Positions 19,467 through 28,779 of a stretch of DNA of 64,000 nucleotides are shown here, in pieces; positions within the stretch are counted from its first letter, which is position 1, and every line of letters starts with the position of its first letter. Origin of the DNA: Psychrobacter sp. NG25 (lineage in GTDB: Bacteria > Pseudomonadota > Gammaproteobacteria > Pseudomonadales > Moraxellaceae); NCBI RefSeq assembly GCF_015234355.1, contig NZ_JADGMV010000002.1, forward strand, positions 434,001 through 498,000, in the 5' to 3' direction. Under the pieces are notes generated by a model. It was not told the origin of the DNA. It was given only the letters and a program-made list of their open reading frames with translations, and did no database searches. Made by a program: the position numbers and the translations under genes.

Positions 19467-19616
19467 AAAAACGCTCTATTTTTATAATGAATCAATCAGG
19501 TATTTTACTACACTATGACTAATATTAATAATATTAGGCTGTTAATAGCATCAGGCAAAACCTATCGATAGCCATTACGAACTACCTATTAAATCATTAT
19601 TGTGTGTTTATTTATA

Positions 19617-19643
19617 CAAAAAAAACCCACTATAGTAGCAGGT
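19617..19643 (-). terminator. Probable terminator downstream of hfq
   Basis: On the minus strand ACCTGCTA (19643-19636) pairs with TAGTGGGT (19632-19625), 8 bp including two G-U pairs with a 3-base loop. At least eight Ts follow (19624-19617). It lies about 55 bases after the hfq stop. Confidence 0.7.
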
Positions 19644-19698
19644 CTTAATCGAATAAGTCATATCTTAACGATACAGTTGAGGCAATGCACTGAGATAT

Positions 19699-20232
19699 TT
19701 AACCGTTGTTATCATTAGATCCATCATTTGGCTTATCTTCAAATCCTGCACTGTCTGCTGGATTCTCAAACCCACGATCTTGACCAAATCCACCACGTTC
19801 AAATCCGCGTTCTTGACCTTGACCAAAGCTACCGCGTTCAAATCCGCGCTCTTGGCCTTGGCTAAACCCACCACGATTAAAACCACTACGGTTAGATGCA
19901 AAACCACGCTCTTCAAAGCCACCCGTACTAGCAGGGTTACTGCCACGCTCGAAACCACCACCTTGATAAGCCGTTGGCGCTGCGCTTTGAGGTTGTTGGG
20001 TGCTAGTGCCAGTCGTCGTGCTACTACGAGGATTTCGAGCTGGCACTACGGTTGAGATAGCATGTTTGTATACCATTTGACTCACAGTATTCTTAAGCAA
20101 AACAACATATTGATCAAATGACTCAATTTGGCCTTGCAGTTTGATGCCGTTGACCAAAAAAATAGAAACAGGAATGCGATCTTTGCGCAGCGAATTCAAG
20201 AACGGATCTTGTAAAGTTTGTCCTTTTGACAT
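19699..20232 (-). CDS. hfq: Hfq, RNA chaperone with long repetitive C-terminal tail
   Basis: This is a 177-residue Hfq. The Sm core (residues 1-67) is canonical: [28 protein letters not shown] as Sm1 and the YKHAIS motif (55-60) as Sm2. Beyond it is a tail of about 110 residues with Thr/Gln-rich and Gly/Phe/Arg-rich parts, including near-identical 12-mers of the type [10 protein letters not shown](S/G)F at about 124-149 and an acidic Asn/Asp end. E. coli Hfq has 102 residues; long Gly-rich tails are known in Moraxellaceae. It is usually next to miaA; here miaA is just upstream in the same direction, across 430 bases. Confidence 0.95.
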   Translation of the reverse strand: MSKGQTLQDPFLNSLRKDRIPVSIFLVNGIKLQGQIESFDQYVVLLKNTVSQMVYKHAISTVVPARNPRSSTTTGTSTQQPQSAAPTAYQGGGFERGSNPASTGGFEERGFASNRSGFNRGGFSQGQERGFERGSFGQGQERGFERGGFGQDRGFENPADSAGFEDKPNDGSNDNNG

Positions 20233-20661
20233 GAAATCTCTCCTAAATATTATATAGTTATGTTTTGAGCGCCAATTATTTTAAGTGTTGATTTAATTAT
20301 AATGGCTGAAGGTAGATACAATAATAAGCTATCTTTATAAAACGTATCTAAATAAACCCTAATTGTTGTCAAGTGATTCCACTTTATCGTGAATACATTA
20401 TTATTGTAAATAATTAAGTAACTACTTGTATCATTGATGATTATTTTCAACAAGCATCAGTAACTAGCAATTAGGAAAGTAGTGTTAAAGCCGTTACTTT
20501 CATAGATTTAAATTATAGCAGTTATCTACGTTATAATTTGAAACTAATTGTCACTACTTTCTGATGGCTGTGTAGCGTCTGTTTCTATACCAAATTTTCA
20601 GTACGTTACGCTTTGCGCGCAACTTACCTTTGAGCTGATAGTCTACTCATACGAGCAATTT
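20233..20661. other. Intergenic region between miaA and hfq
   Basis: This 429-base AT-rich gap probably holds an independent hfq promoter. No hairpin, repeat or credible ORF was found in it. Confidence 0.4.
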
Positions 20662-21840
20662 TTAGTATAGATACTCTCTTGCCTGCGCCATCGTTGTAAA
20701 TGTCTTTATAATCATACCCGTGTCTATAGAGGTATTCTCATCGTTAGGTAAATCCGGCATCTTTATCACCTCTGTCGTAGCATGAGGCAATTGCATGACT
20801 TTACGCAACCAAGTGTACTGCCGTTTTGCCAGTTGTCTTGTAGCATATAATGCCTTATTTTGCATTTGCTGACAAGCAAGTGCCTCGGTCTCTTCACTGT
20901 GGAGCAATGATTGTGCTGACAGCTCAACAGCATTATTTGATATTACTTGTGCATCAACTGATTCTGAATATCCTCCAAAAGCATCATAAAACTGCGCTTT
21001 GTCCAAATGCGGCAATTCAAATATCGGATGATTAATATGTACCAAATACTCCAATACTTGTCTATAGCCAACACAGCGCATAGCAGGCAAATTAGGTGTC
21101 AACTGATACTGCTCAAGTAAGCCAATCACTTCAGCTACCAGCCCTTCATCCCACATTATATCTAGACGCTGAGCAATACGCGCATGCAGCCATGGACGAT
21201 CCGGCATAATTGTCAATGCATGCCACTGCTGATTGGGATTATGTGCCAGTGCTTGTTTAGGCTGACGTTGCCAATCACTGATTGGGATGTTTGTTTGCAG
21301 ATAAACTTCAATCGCTCGGGTAATGCGCTGAGTATCAGTTGCATTAAGACGCTCATGACTTATCGGGTCAACTTGACCAAGGTAATCATACAAAGCTTCA
21401 ATACCTTCCTCTTGCCGCCACTGCTCCACACGTGCACGCACGCTATCGTCACTATCAGGTACAGGTGATAGTCCATCAAGTAGCGCCATGTAATACATCA
21501 TGGTACCGCCCACTAATAACGGTATCTTGCCATTCTTATGACAGTTATCAATCAAACTAGCGACATCTGCGACAAACTCCGCAACACTATAGCTCTGTGT
21601 CGGATCAATGATATCAACCAGATGATGCGGATAACGTGCCAGCTCACTAGCCGATGGCTTTGCTGTACCGATAGTCATATCACGATATATCAGTGCTGAA
21701 TCTACTGAAATCAGCTCGTAGCGCCCTGTATCATATAGCTCATATGCCAATGCAGTTTTGCCACTCGCAGTTGGCGCCATCAAGCACACCACGCTATTAT
21801 CTGTCAGCTTATGAGATAAACCATCAGACGAATGTCTCAT
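20662..21840 (-). CDS. miaA: MiaA, tRNA dimethylallyltransferase
   Basis: This enzyme adds a dimethylallyl group to A37 of tRNAs reading UNN codons. The P-loop is APTASGKTAL, followed by the DSALIYRDMTIGTAKP and HHLVDIIDPTQSYSVAEF blocks and the C-terminal ATRQLAKRQYTWLRKV. I place the start at the ATG at 21840 (392 residues) because AAAGG lies 6 bases before it; an ATG at 21858 is in frame but has no such site. It is longer than the usual ~310 residues, with an insert of about 45-50 residues after the YLVH segment (rich in Ser, Glu and Gln) before the conserved C-terminal block. Confidence 0.94.
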   Translation of the reverse strand: MRHSSDGLSHKLTDNSVVCLMAPTASGKTALAYELYDTGRYELISVDSALIYRDMTIGTAKPSASELARYPHHLVDIIDPTQSYSVAEFVADVASLIDNCHKNGKIPLLVGGTMMYYMALLDGLSPVPDSDDSVRARVEQWRQEEGIEALYDYLGQVDPISHERLNATDTQRITRAIEVYLQTNIPISDWQRQPKQALAHNPNQQWHALTIMPDRPWLHARIAQRLDIMWDEGLVAEVIGLLEQYQLTPNLPAMRCVGYRQVLEYLVHINHPIFELPHLDKAQFYDAFGGYSESVDAQVISNNAVELSAQSLLHSEETEALACQQMQNKALYATRQLAKRQYTWLRKVMQLPHATTEVIKMPDLPNDENTSIDTGMIIKTFTTMAQAREYLY

Positions 21841-21908
21841 AGAATTGCCTTTAATCATTATTTATAGGTAAGTAATATTTATAGGTAGTAATTAAGGTGT
21901 TGTCGAAC

Positions 21909-23762
21909 CTAACTTAGTATTGCTTCAGGGGTAGACAGAAGCATCAATATTACTAGGTGACTGCTACTAATCGTCTTGATAGAGTTTTTAATTAACAACG
22001 CTTCAATATCTGTTATAAATACCATCAAGTCTTGCGTAGACATCTGCTGGCTCATGGTAATAAGCTGCTGATTTATTTCTCTCGCACTAATGATAGGCTT
22101 ATCGTGCTGCAATACATTACTGCGTAGCATCTGTGATTCAAACAGTTGGTTCAACTTTGATTGCCAATCCTGTTCTCCAATAAGAAAGCACTGTCCTTGG
22201 TGGAAAAATAACAACCAAGGTAAGGTCTTATCATCAATATCTTTAGCAATATCAGTGCAAAGTGCTAACTTATCTAAACCACTAATAACCTCTAAGAAAA
22301 TTGGTAAAGGTCTCGTTCCTACCAACACACCATTAGAAATATCAGTACGCTGACTTGTAAACTTATTACTACCTAATTCTGACTCTGCTGGATATTGAGA
22401 TTCAGACATTGTCTGACTGGCTGGCAGCTCATAGAATTGCTTAGCAGTATTTACCTGTCTGCTTCGAGGCTGTGATAAAGCATTTTCGTAAGGCTGATCG
22501 GTAGCTACCATATCTACCCTTTCATCACTTGTCAGCTTGTTATCTTCTATTAATGGTTTGTCAAATTTTTCAGGCTGTTCGTTGACTTCGATATTTTTCA
22601 GTTGGGACTGTACCGCATGGTTTAAATGCGCCATGATATTATTTAGCGGGCTAATCTTAATACGCTGCTTCGATGGATGCACATTGATATTGAGCCACTG
22701 GGTTGGCAGGTCAAAATAAAGTGCGTAACCCATACCAGTTAATTGCGCACTCTGAGCCAATTGACGGAGCTGATTATTAATTAAGGCTTCTTTGACCAGT
22801 CGACCATTCACATAGATTAGCTTCGGTAACGCCGATGACCCCTTGGCTTGCTGCTCGTGATATATAGGCCATAACCAACCACTGATACTCGCTTGACTGC
22901 CAAAGCTATTATTATTGGCATAGTCCATCGTCTGTTGCATCAGGCTAGACAAATCAATCGTGATCTTTATGGCATTATCTACTAATGAAATGCCTGTGGC
23001 TTGCTCCAGACGTGATAACGGCAGACGGCTAGCATTTTCGTTGCCGTTTCTATTAGCCCCTATCGTGCTATCATCTATATGCACGCTATTTGAAGGCGTT
23101 GAACCTACAGATAGTGACGTTGAAGACAGTGTATCTGAGGATAGAGACATGCGTTTTTTATTGTCATGAAACAGCGTCAGCGACACATCGGCTCGCGCCA
23201 AAGCAACTTCTCGCACGATGGTCTCAATATGCCCAAACTCAGTGGCAATAGACTTCAAGTTACCGCGACGGGCTGGTACATTGAAATATAAATCTTTGAC
23301 GGTAATCGTCGTTCCACGATTGTGTACAACAGGTACTAATTTTGGCGTATCAGCCAAGACACCAGCGACCTGTAACTGACGACCAACACCACTATCATCA
23401 TGACTACTCGTCAAAGTCAGACGGGACACCGCCGCCGTTGCTGCTAGCGCCTCACCGCGAAACCCCAAAGTGGTGATTCCGTGTAGATTAGCGACATCGG
23501 CGACCTTACTGGTTGCGTGACGGGTAATCGCCATGACCATATCATCGGGATGGATACCAACGCCATTGTCTATGACTTCTATCATCCCCATGCCGCCTTG
23601 GGTAATATGCACCTCGATATTGTTAGCACCAGCATCGATGGCATTTTCAAGCAGCTCTTTAACCACAGCTGCCGGACGCGTCACTACCTCACCCGCTGCT
23701 AATTGATTGATTAACAATGGCGACAGTTTTTTGATACGTGTATTAGCGTAATTATTAGACAT
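21909..23762 (-). CDS. mutL: MutL, DNA mismatch repair protein
   Basis: This 617-residue MutL has an N-terminal GHKL ATPase (about 10-340): ELLENAIDAGA, DNGVGI, TTLGFRGEAL and LYFNVPARRGNLKS. A Ser/Gln-rich linker and a C-terminal dimerisation domain (about 440-617) follow. There is no DQHAxxERI metal motif of endonuclease-type MutL in the C terminus, as expected in organisms using MutH or related nicking. It lies between tsaE and miaA on the same strand, a common order in gammaproteobacteria. Confidence 0.95.
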   Translation of the reverse strand: MSNNYANTRIKKLSPLLINQLAAGEVVTRPAAVVKELLENAIDAGANNIEVHITQGGMGMIEVIDNGVGIHPDDMVMAITRHATSKVADVANLHGITTLGFRGEALAATAAVSRLTLTSSHDDSGVGRQLQVAGVLADTPKLVPVVHNRGTTITVKDLYFNVPARRGNLKSIATEFGHIETIVREVALARADVSLTLFHDNKKRMSLSSDTLSSTSLSVGSTPSNSVHIDDSTIGANRNGNENASRLPLSRLEQATGISLVDNAIKITIDLSSLMQQTMDYANNNSFGSQASISGWLWPIYHEQQAKGSSALPKLIYVNGRLVKEALINNQLRQLAQSAQLTGMGYALYFDLPTQWLNINVHPSKQRIKISPLNNIMAHLNHAVQSQLKNIEVNEQPEKFDKPLIEDNKLTSDERVDMVATDQPYENALSQPRSRQVNTAKQFYELPASQTMSESQYPAESELGSNKFTSQRTDISNGVLVGTRPLPIFLEVISGLDKLALCTDIAKDIDDKTLPWLLFFHQGQCFLIGEQDWQSKLNQLFESQMLRSNVLQHDKPIISAREINQQLITMSQQMSTQDLMVFITDIEALLIKNSIKTISSSHLVILMLLSTPEAILS

Positions 23763-23806
23763 TAATGAGCATCATATATTTTGGACTACAGGCATTTTGT
23801 ATAACG

Positions 23807-24337
23807 TTAAATTTTGAGCGTTGATAGATCTAAATCTAGCGCTTGTCCTGCTTTCGATAGTCGCAGCTCAACCAAACGAGACTCTTTACTATGATTATCA
23901 CCATCACCTTGCGTCATATCAATAAACAAAGTCGGCAGCGGTAAATAGCCATCCGCACGGCTTGCCCATTCGATAATGACCAGAGCATTCGGCTCATCTA
24001 AATACTCATCAAACCCAATAAAAGACAGCTCTTCTGGGTCTTGAAGACGATACAGGTCTGCATGATAGACTGGTTTAGTTGTGCCATCACCTTGCTGAAT
24101 ACTATAAGGCTCTACCAAGGTATAAGTTGGACTTTTTACTGCCCCTGTATGACCAAGCGCTTGCAGCCAGTAGCGAGTCAACGTGGTCTTACCTGCACCC
24201 AAATCACCTGCCAGCCACACACTACCAGTCAATGGCAAATCAGCCAACTGCTGAGCCAATGATTGAGTATCTTGCTCAGAGTTCAGTATCAATGTTTGCG
24301 AGTATTTACTATTTTCTATAGATTTATCAGTGTGCAT
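23807..24337 (-). CDS. tsaE: TsaE, tRNA threonylcarbamoyladenosine ATPase
   Basis: This 176-residue P-loop ATPase is needed for t6A37 formation with TsaB, TsaC and TsaD. Walker A is GDLGAGKTT, followed by VKSPTYTLVEPY and the HADLYRLQDPEEL and VIIEWASR motifs. The start codon overlaps the stop of the QueD-like gene by one base (TGATG), so the two are translationally coupled. Confidence 0.95.
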   Translation of the reverse strand: MHTDKSIENSKYSQTLILNSEQDTQSLAQQLADLPLTGSVWLAGDLGAGKTTLTRYWLQALGHTGAVKSPTYTLVEPYSIQQGDGTTKPVYHADLYRLQDPEELSFIGFDEYLDEPNALVIIEWASRADGYLPLPTLFIDMTQGDGDNHSKESRLVELRLSKAGQALDLDLSTLKI

Positions 24338-24942
24338 CAGTTTGAACCCGTCTGTACTTGCATAGTCACTGATGGGTTGATAAAGCGCTCACCGCGAATC
24401 AGTTTGGCATACAGCTCAGGGTCATGCCATTCTTTAGAGACTTGGTCGCTAAATGCAAACTCTTCCAAAACCAGTTTACCCATTTGATCATTGGCTACGT
24501 CATCAGAAAAACACTGCGCATAACCCGTTGCTGTTTCGTGCGCAATAACTGAATAGACACTGACATCAGACTCGCCATTTTGCATTTGAGTCTGGCGCAA
24601 AATCTCTTGCGCCCAAAAGAAGATAACACGCGAGAATTGCTCTGCTGACGGTGATACTGGCAAGCTTATCCAGCGTGCACTGAACTTTTTGCAGGCATCG
24701 ATATATTCAGGATCGTCTTTATTCCAAAAACAGATAGCATGATCAAAGCTGTCGATAATGTCTTTGATCGAAGACTTTAACAGACCAAAATCATAGACCA
24801 TCTGACCATGGTCTAAACGCTTAGCTTCTAGAATCAGCTCAATCTGATAGCTATGACCATGGATAGAATGCTTGCAACGCTCAGAGCTACAATTACGAAC
24901 GATGTGGGCATTTTCAAATTTAAAAAGTTTACGAATACGCAT
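24337..24942 (-). CDS. 6-pyruvoyl-tetrahydropterin synthase / QueD family protein
   Basis: This 201-residue protein belongs to the QueD/PTPS family. Visible are FKFENAH with a first zinc His, SIHGHSY with two more, a preceding Cys in ERCKHS, MVYDFGLLK, DHAICFWN, the PSAEQFSRV segment and HETATGYA. QueD makes 6-carboxy-tetrahydropterin for queuosine. It is longer than E. coli QueD (about 120 residues), and no other que genes are nearby, so the substrate is open. I choose the ATG at 24942, just before the conserved RKLFKFENAH; the frame extends 20 codons further up through hydrophobic residues. It is coupled to tsaE. Confidence 0.8.
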   Translation of the reverse strand: MRIRKLFKFENAHIVRNCSSERCKHSIHGHSYQIELILEAKRLDHGQMVYDFGLLKSSIKDIIDSFDHAICFWNKDDPEYIDACKKFSARWISLPVSPSAEQFSRVIFFWAQEILRQTQMQNGESDVSVYSVIAHETATGYAQCFSDDVANDQMGKLVLEEFAFSDQVSKEWHDPELYAKLIRGERFINPSVTMQVQTGSN

Positions 24943-25001
24943 AATAATTTTGACCAAAACAGTAAGCACCATCGTGCTAGATATTAATATCATCAACTCC
25001 A

Positions 25002-25094
25002 TATAAATTCGCTACATCGTCAGCCTCGCTAACCATACTAGTGTATAGCTTGGTTCGACTTCTTTGTATCAAAGTTATTTGAATTCAATTATAA
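25002..25094 (-). repeat. Family B intergenic repeat, copy 2
   Basis: In reverse complement this copy closely matches copy 3 at 27475: a GAATTCAAATAA start, the ATACAAAGAAG core, TATGGTTAGCGAGG, then a GACGATGTAGCG end. It lies directly before the QueD-like gene. Confidence 0.75.
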
Positions 25095-25392
25095 ATAAGG
25101 GTTTGCCGCGTCTATTCATCGGCTTGTCGCTCATTATAGCAAATCGCCATGTATCCGTAAGTAAGCACTTATGAATACTCATATTTATTATACGAATTGA
25201 CATGACGCATTTGGGATTAACAAAGGTATTGATTGAATCGTAGGTGAATTGTGCGCGTGCTATCTATTAGCCTCTCTTAAGCCTATACTCATGAAAGTGC
25301 GCGATATTTGCGTTATTCGTACCAATATATTCCTTGAAGTCTGCTTATTTCGACTTTACGGGTATTGCAGCTTATTTCAAGAGGAAAAAACC
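25095..25392. other. Intergenic region upstream of the small basic protein
   Basis: About 300 bases between divergent genes. An ATG-led frame runs in from 25249 in phase with the small basic protein, but its 48-codon extension (MCACYLLASL...) looks non-coding. A ribosome site GAGGAAAAAA just before 25393 marks the real start. Confidence 0.5.
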
Positions 25393-25515
25393 ATGAGCAA
25401 AGGTCAAGACAGTAAAAAAAACGTAAAAAAGAAACCACTTTTGACGGCAAAAGAAAAGAAAGCAGCGAAACAAGCTAAAAAAGAAGACAACGGCAGTATC
25501 TTAGGTAAACACTAA
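25393..25515 (+). CDS. Small lysine-rich protein of unknown function
   Basis: This is a 40-residue, very basic protein (MSKGQDSKKNVKKKPL, then LTAKEKKAAKQAKKEDN). The start at 25393 follows GAGGA by 8 bases, and a strong terminator follows the stop. Similar short Lys-rich proteins with a KKPLLT-EKKAAK-like core occur in other gammaproteobacteria; no function is known to me. Charge suggests nucleic-acid or ribosome contact, which is inference only. Confidence 0.7.
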   Translation: MSKGQDSKKNVKKKPLLTAKEKKAAKQAKKEDNGSILGKH

Positions 25516-25532
25516 TAGTAAATGCAACAATA

Positions 25533-25569
25533 TGCCAATCAAACCTAACCGTTTGATTGGCATTTTTTT
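25533..25569. terminator. Terminator after the small basic protein
   Basis: Arms TGCCAATCAAAC (25533-25544) and GTTTGATTGGCA (25551-25562) form a perfect 12-bp stem followed by seven Ts. Confidence 0.9.
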
Positions 25570-25590
25570 GTGTTAGCTACTAATTTTTAA

Positions 25591-25923
25591 TTAGCCACTG
25601 CGGGGTGCAAACATAATAATCGCCATTCCTATCAGTGCAACTATCGAACCTATAACATCCCAAGTGGTTGGTCGGATACCATTCACCGTCCACAACCATA
25701 GAATTGCCATGACAACATATACCCCACCGTAAGCGGCATAGACTCTGCCCACAGCCGTCGGATGCAATGTCAGCAACCATACAAAAGCTGCCAAACTCAG
25801 TACAGCAGGTATCAGAAGCCAGATTGACTTACCTTCTCGCAGCCATAAATAAGGTAGGTAGCAACCGATAATTTCTGCTAATGCGGTAAGCGCAAACAGC
25901 CCAACGGTCTTCAATTCTGTCAA
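25591..25923 (-). CDS. YnfA family (UPF0060) membrane protein
   Basis: This 110-residue integral membrane protein has four helices and conserved [20 protein letters not shown] and [16 protein letters not shown] segments, typical of YnfA. YnfA proteins resemble small multidrug resistance transporters and have been linked to efflux; the substrate here is unknown. The start is a TTG at 25923, supported by GAGGAG nine bases upstream. It stands alone, convergent with the small basic protein. Confidence 0.9.
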   Translation of the reverse strand: MTELKTVGLFALTALAEIIGCYLPYLWLREGKSIWLLIPAVLSLAAFVWLLTLHPTAVGRVYAAYGGVYVVMAILWLWTVNGIRPTTWDVIGSIVALIGMAIIMFAPRSG

Positions 25924-26061
25924 AACTTACTACTCCTCACCCATTACTCTGCAATCGTGATAAATCCAGTCAAATACTTTATAGCATTACCAGAGACCAG
26001 CACCCTATCCTCTACAACTGTGCAATCGAGGACCCCACCTCGACTGGATGCTTGATAGGCC

Positions 26062-26523
26062 TTATATCCACCTTCGTACACTAGCTAGATAAGCCTGATA
26101 TTCTCTGCCAAAATTTTGTGTCATTATTCTTTCTTCTGGTTGAATTTGAAAGCGTGTCATATAAATCATAAAAACGGGCACTAACACAAATGGCAAAAAA
26201 TGAGACAGATAGAATGCCCAACCTAATAAGATAAGCACCAGTCCTAAATACATTGGATTGCGAGTATATTGATAAATACCGAGTGTTACTAAATCCGTAG
26301 ATTTTTCGGGCGTATGCGGATTAACAGTGGTTTGTGCTTTTTTAAATTGAACCACACCCATAATGCCACTGCTCAACCCTATGATACTCAGAGCAATCGC
26401 AAACATATTTTTTCCATCAAAATAGAACTGTAGACTTGGTATGATTCTAGAAGCACCATACATAACAGCTGCTGTAATAATGACTTGCGCTACAGGTGGA
26501 ACTTTGAGCTCTAGAGCGTTCAT
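26062..26523 (-). CDS. Isoprenylcysteine carboxyl methyltransferase-like membrane protein
   Basis: This 153-residue protein with about four membrane helices fits the ICMT/phospholipid methyltransferase (PEMT-like) family: TLGIYQYTRNPMYLGLVLILLG, then a C-terminal EERIMTQNFGREYQAYLASVRRW. The RNPMY and EE...FG...Y residues are the family's SAM-binding signature. Bacterial substrates are mostly unknown. The start at 26523 is chosen because GAAGG precedes it; the frame is open 20 codons further upstream. Confidence 0.85.
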   Translation of the reverse strand: MNALELKVPPVAQVIITAAVMYGASRIIPSLQFYFDGKNMFAIALSIIGLSSGIMGVVQFKKAQTTVNPHTPEKSTDLVTLGIYQYTRNPMYLGLVLILLGWAFYLSHFLPFVLVPVFMIYMTRFQIQPEERIMTQNFGREYQAYLASVRRWI

Positions 26524-26668
26524 GGTTAGACCTTCTCTATTTCTAATGAATATTATGGTGGTATCCACAAAGCATACTAACAAGGAAAGTTAAGAAAATA
26601 CCCTTTTTACGTTCTCTCGTTTTACAAAGGTTTTAAAGCATTAATAATATTTCTACATTTTTTAAAGA

Positions 26669-27310
26669 TTAACCTTGGTCATCGTTATTATCCTCTCCGG
26701 AAAAGTCAAAATAAAGAATGTTTGACCAAAGTCCAAGGCCGAGAGCGTAGATCGCTTGTTCTGGATTATTCGCGGACAATGCTTTTAGCGGTGTTGAGCG
26801 ACGACCGAACAGTTTTGCCCAGAAGCCAATAGTTTTAGGCTGCTCGCTCACTACTGGCGCAGGTGGCAACAGTGACTGATATGCGGCCTCTATCTCAGGC
26901 TGAAGGTTCTGCACTTGATTGAGAAGTGCCAGATTTTGCGCTTCTACTGGCGTCTCACTCATCTCAAAAATCTCGCCACATTCCAAAATAAAATATTGAT
27001 TTTGGTTCTCAGGCATTTTTAAAAATTCAAGTGCCTCTGCGATTGGGGCCTGAGCAGCAGGTAACGTGATACTTGCTAAGAATGCTTCAAGGTTTTGAAC
27101 ACCACTAGCATAATCCCCAATGAGAGCAATCTTTTCGGAGTTTTCCCAAATTACTGATAGACAGGCTTGCGGATTGCCAGAGAGTAAAATTTTAAAGACG
27201 ATTGGAATGTCATAATTATGTTCTGAAATACCAGTCAGCACACGGCTGCTATCATCTTGATTTGGTTCGGGGATAGTCTTGGTCGAATATAGATAACTAC
27301 GGTTCGCCAT
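26669..27310 (-). CDS. Hypothetical protein, single-domain, cytoplasmic
   Basis: This is a 213-residue soluble protein starting MANRSYLYST. The start is set by GGAG 8 bases upstream; a GTG three codons earlier is in frame but less likely. The N-terminal part contains acidic, aromatic segments, the middle a helical stretch with GDYASGVQNLEAFLASI, and the C-terminus WSNILYFDFSGEDNNDD. I recall similar MANRSYLYS-starting proteins in Acinetobacter, without known function. It stands alone between the ICMT-like gene and the htpX promoter region. Confidence 0.6.
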   Translation of the reverse strand: MANRSYLYSTKTIPEPNQDDSSRVLTGISEHNYDIPIVFKILLSGNPQACLSVIWENSEKIALIGDYASGVQNLEAFLASITLPAAQAPIAEALEFLKMPENQNQYFILECGEIFEMSETPVEAQNLALLNQVQNLQPEIEAAYQSLLPPAPVVSEQPKTIGFWAKLFGRRSTPLKALSANNPEQAIYALGLGLWSNILYFDFSGEDNNDDQG

Positions 27311-27474
27311 AATAATCACTCCAATTTATAATAATTAAATCAATCGCCATACGTTCTTTTGTTTACAATAGTATTTAAGACCGCCTGTTCGATAGTCGAT
27401 GTGAGCGTCATTGTCATTATCCAATATACCCTGATTAAAATGACATGACACTCAGAATCATCGTAAAATCTATC

Positions 27475-27570
27475 ATATAGTTGAATTCAAATAATTTCGA
27501 TACAAGGAAGCCGAGTGCAAGTGATACATTAGTATGCTTAGCGAGGATGACGATGTAGCGGATTTATATG
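27475..27570 (+). repeat. Family B intergenic repeat, copy 3 (upstream of htpX)
   Basis: The copy reads ATAGTTGAATTCAAATAA, GATACAAGGAAGCCGAGTGC, then TGCTTAGCGAGGATGACG. It closely resembles copy 2 in opposite orientation. It ends about 80 bases before htpX. Confidence 0.75.
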
Positions 27571-27649
27571 GACTTGACTATAGCAAACAAACCTCTTAGA
27601 GAGTGCTCTATCGAGGTAATACCGACACTTTACATAGGAAGTTAGCGTC

Positions 27650-28564
27650 ATGATGCGTATTGGATTATTTTTATTAACCAACTTAGCAGTGATTGTGGTA
27701 TTTAGCATTGTGTTCGGTATATTGTCGAGGTTTTTTGGGATTGGTAGTGTGCATACAGCAGGTGGGCTGAACTATGTCAGCCTTGCCATTATGTGTGGTA
27801 TCTACGGTATGGTTGGCTCGATGGTGTCACTATTTCTGTCAAAGTGGATGGCCAAAAGATCAACGGGTACGGTGGTGATAGAATCTCCACGCAACGCTAC
27901 TGAGCAATGGCTGGTCGATACGGTAGCCAAACAAGCACGGGCGGTAAATATCGGCATGCCTGAGGTTGGTATTTTTAATAATTCGCAGCCAAACGCCTTT
28001 GCGACTGGTTGGAATAAGAATAAAGCGCTAGTGGCAGTATCGTCTGGCCTACTACAGAATATGAATCAAGATGAAGTCGAGGCGGTATTGGCGCATGAGA
28101 TTGGTCATGTGGCCAATGGCGATATGATCACGCTTGCTCTCATTCAAGGCGTGGTGAATGCTTTTGTGATGTTCTTTGCACGTATTATCGGCAGTTTCGT
28201 TGACCGTACTGTGTTCAAAAACACCAGTGGTCGCCCAGGTATTGGTTATTTCATTACCAGTATTGTGATGGACATTTTGCTTGGGTTTTTGGCATCTGCC
28301 ATCGTCATGTGGTTCTCACGCTTACGTGAATTCCGTGCGGATCAAATGGGCGCAAAACTTGCCAGCCGTGAAAAAATGATCAGTGCGCTTGATGCCTTGC
28401 GTCCTTCTGCACAGCGTCCCGACCAAATGCCAGAGAGTATGAAAGCGTTTGCAATCTCGTCTGGGCAAACTCAAGGCTTTAGTATTGCAAACCTATTCCG
28501 CTCGCACCCAACGCTTGATGACCGTATTGCGGCATTGAGAGCGTATAATCCTAGTGAAGCGTAA
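27650..28564 (+). CDS. htpX: HtpX, membrane-bound M48 zinc protease
   Basis: This 304-residue inner-membrane protease of quality control has two N-terminal membrane helices (about 5-25 and 40-60), the zinc motif HEIGH within [13 protein letters not shown], further helices, and the downstream Glu in [16 protein letters not shown]. The end [16 protein letters not shown] is typical. AGGAAG about 7 bases before the tandem ATGs at 27650 and 27653 supports the start. Confidence 0.96.
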   Translation: MMRIGLFLLTNLAVIVVFSIVFGILSRFFGIGSVHTAGGLNYVSLAIMCGIYGMVGSMVSLFLSKWMAKRSTGTVVIESPRNATEQWLVDTVAKQARAVNIGMPEVGIFNNSQPNAFATGWNKNKALVAVSSGLLQNMNQDEVEAVLAHEIGHVANGDMITLALIQGVVNAFVMFFARIIGSFVDRTVFKNTSGRPGIGYFITSIVMDILLGFLASAIVMWFSRLREFRADQMGAKLASREKMISALDALRPSAQRPDQMPESMKAFAISSGQTQGFSIANLFRSHPTLDDRIAALRAYNPSEA

Positions 28565-28779
28565 TAGAAAAATCTTCAAATACTGCAGACATGATCTTTA
28601 GATTGAACCGATTGTCTATAGATTATGCTGCAATGTGCGCTTATCTGACGCAGAAAGTGCACCCTACTAAATTACAATATAATAATGATTAGCTAGAATC
28701 ATATTAAACAACTTCACATATTGGTTTGGTCAACACACAATCTGTTAGATATATTTTATAGATAACTACTTGAAATATT

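Noticed and set aside
19665-19961. 98-codon frame in the repeat part of hfq
   Set aside because: It is a shadow of the repetitive hfq tail in another frame; its Val/Leu/Asn composition follows from the repeats.
26523-26583. Upstream start of the ICMT-like gene
   Set aside because: The extra 20 residues lack a ribosome site, while GAAGG lies before the ATG at 26523.
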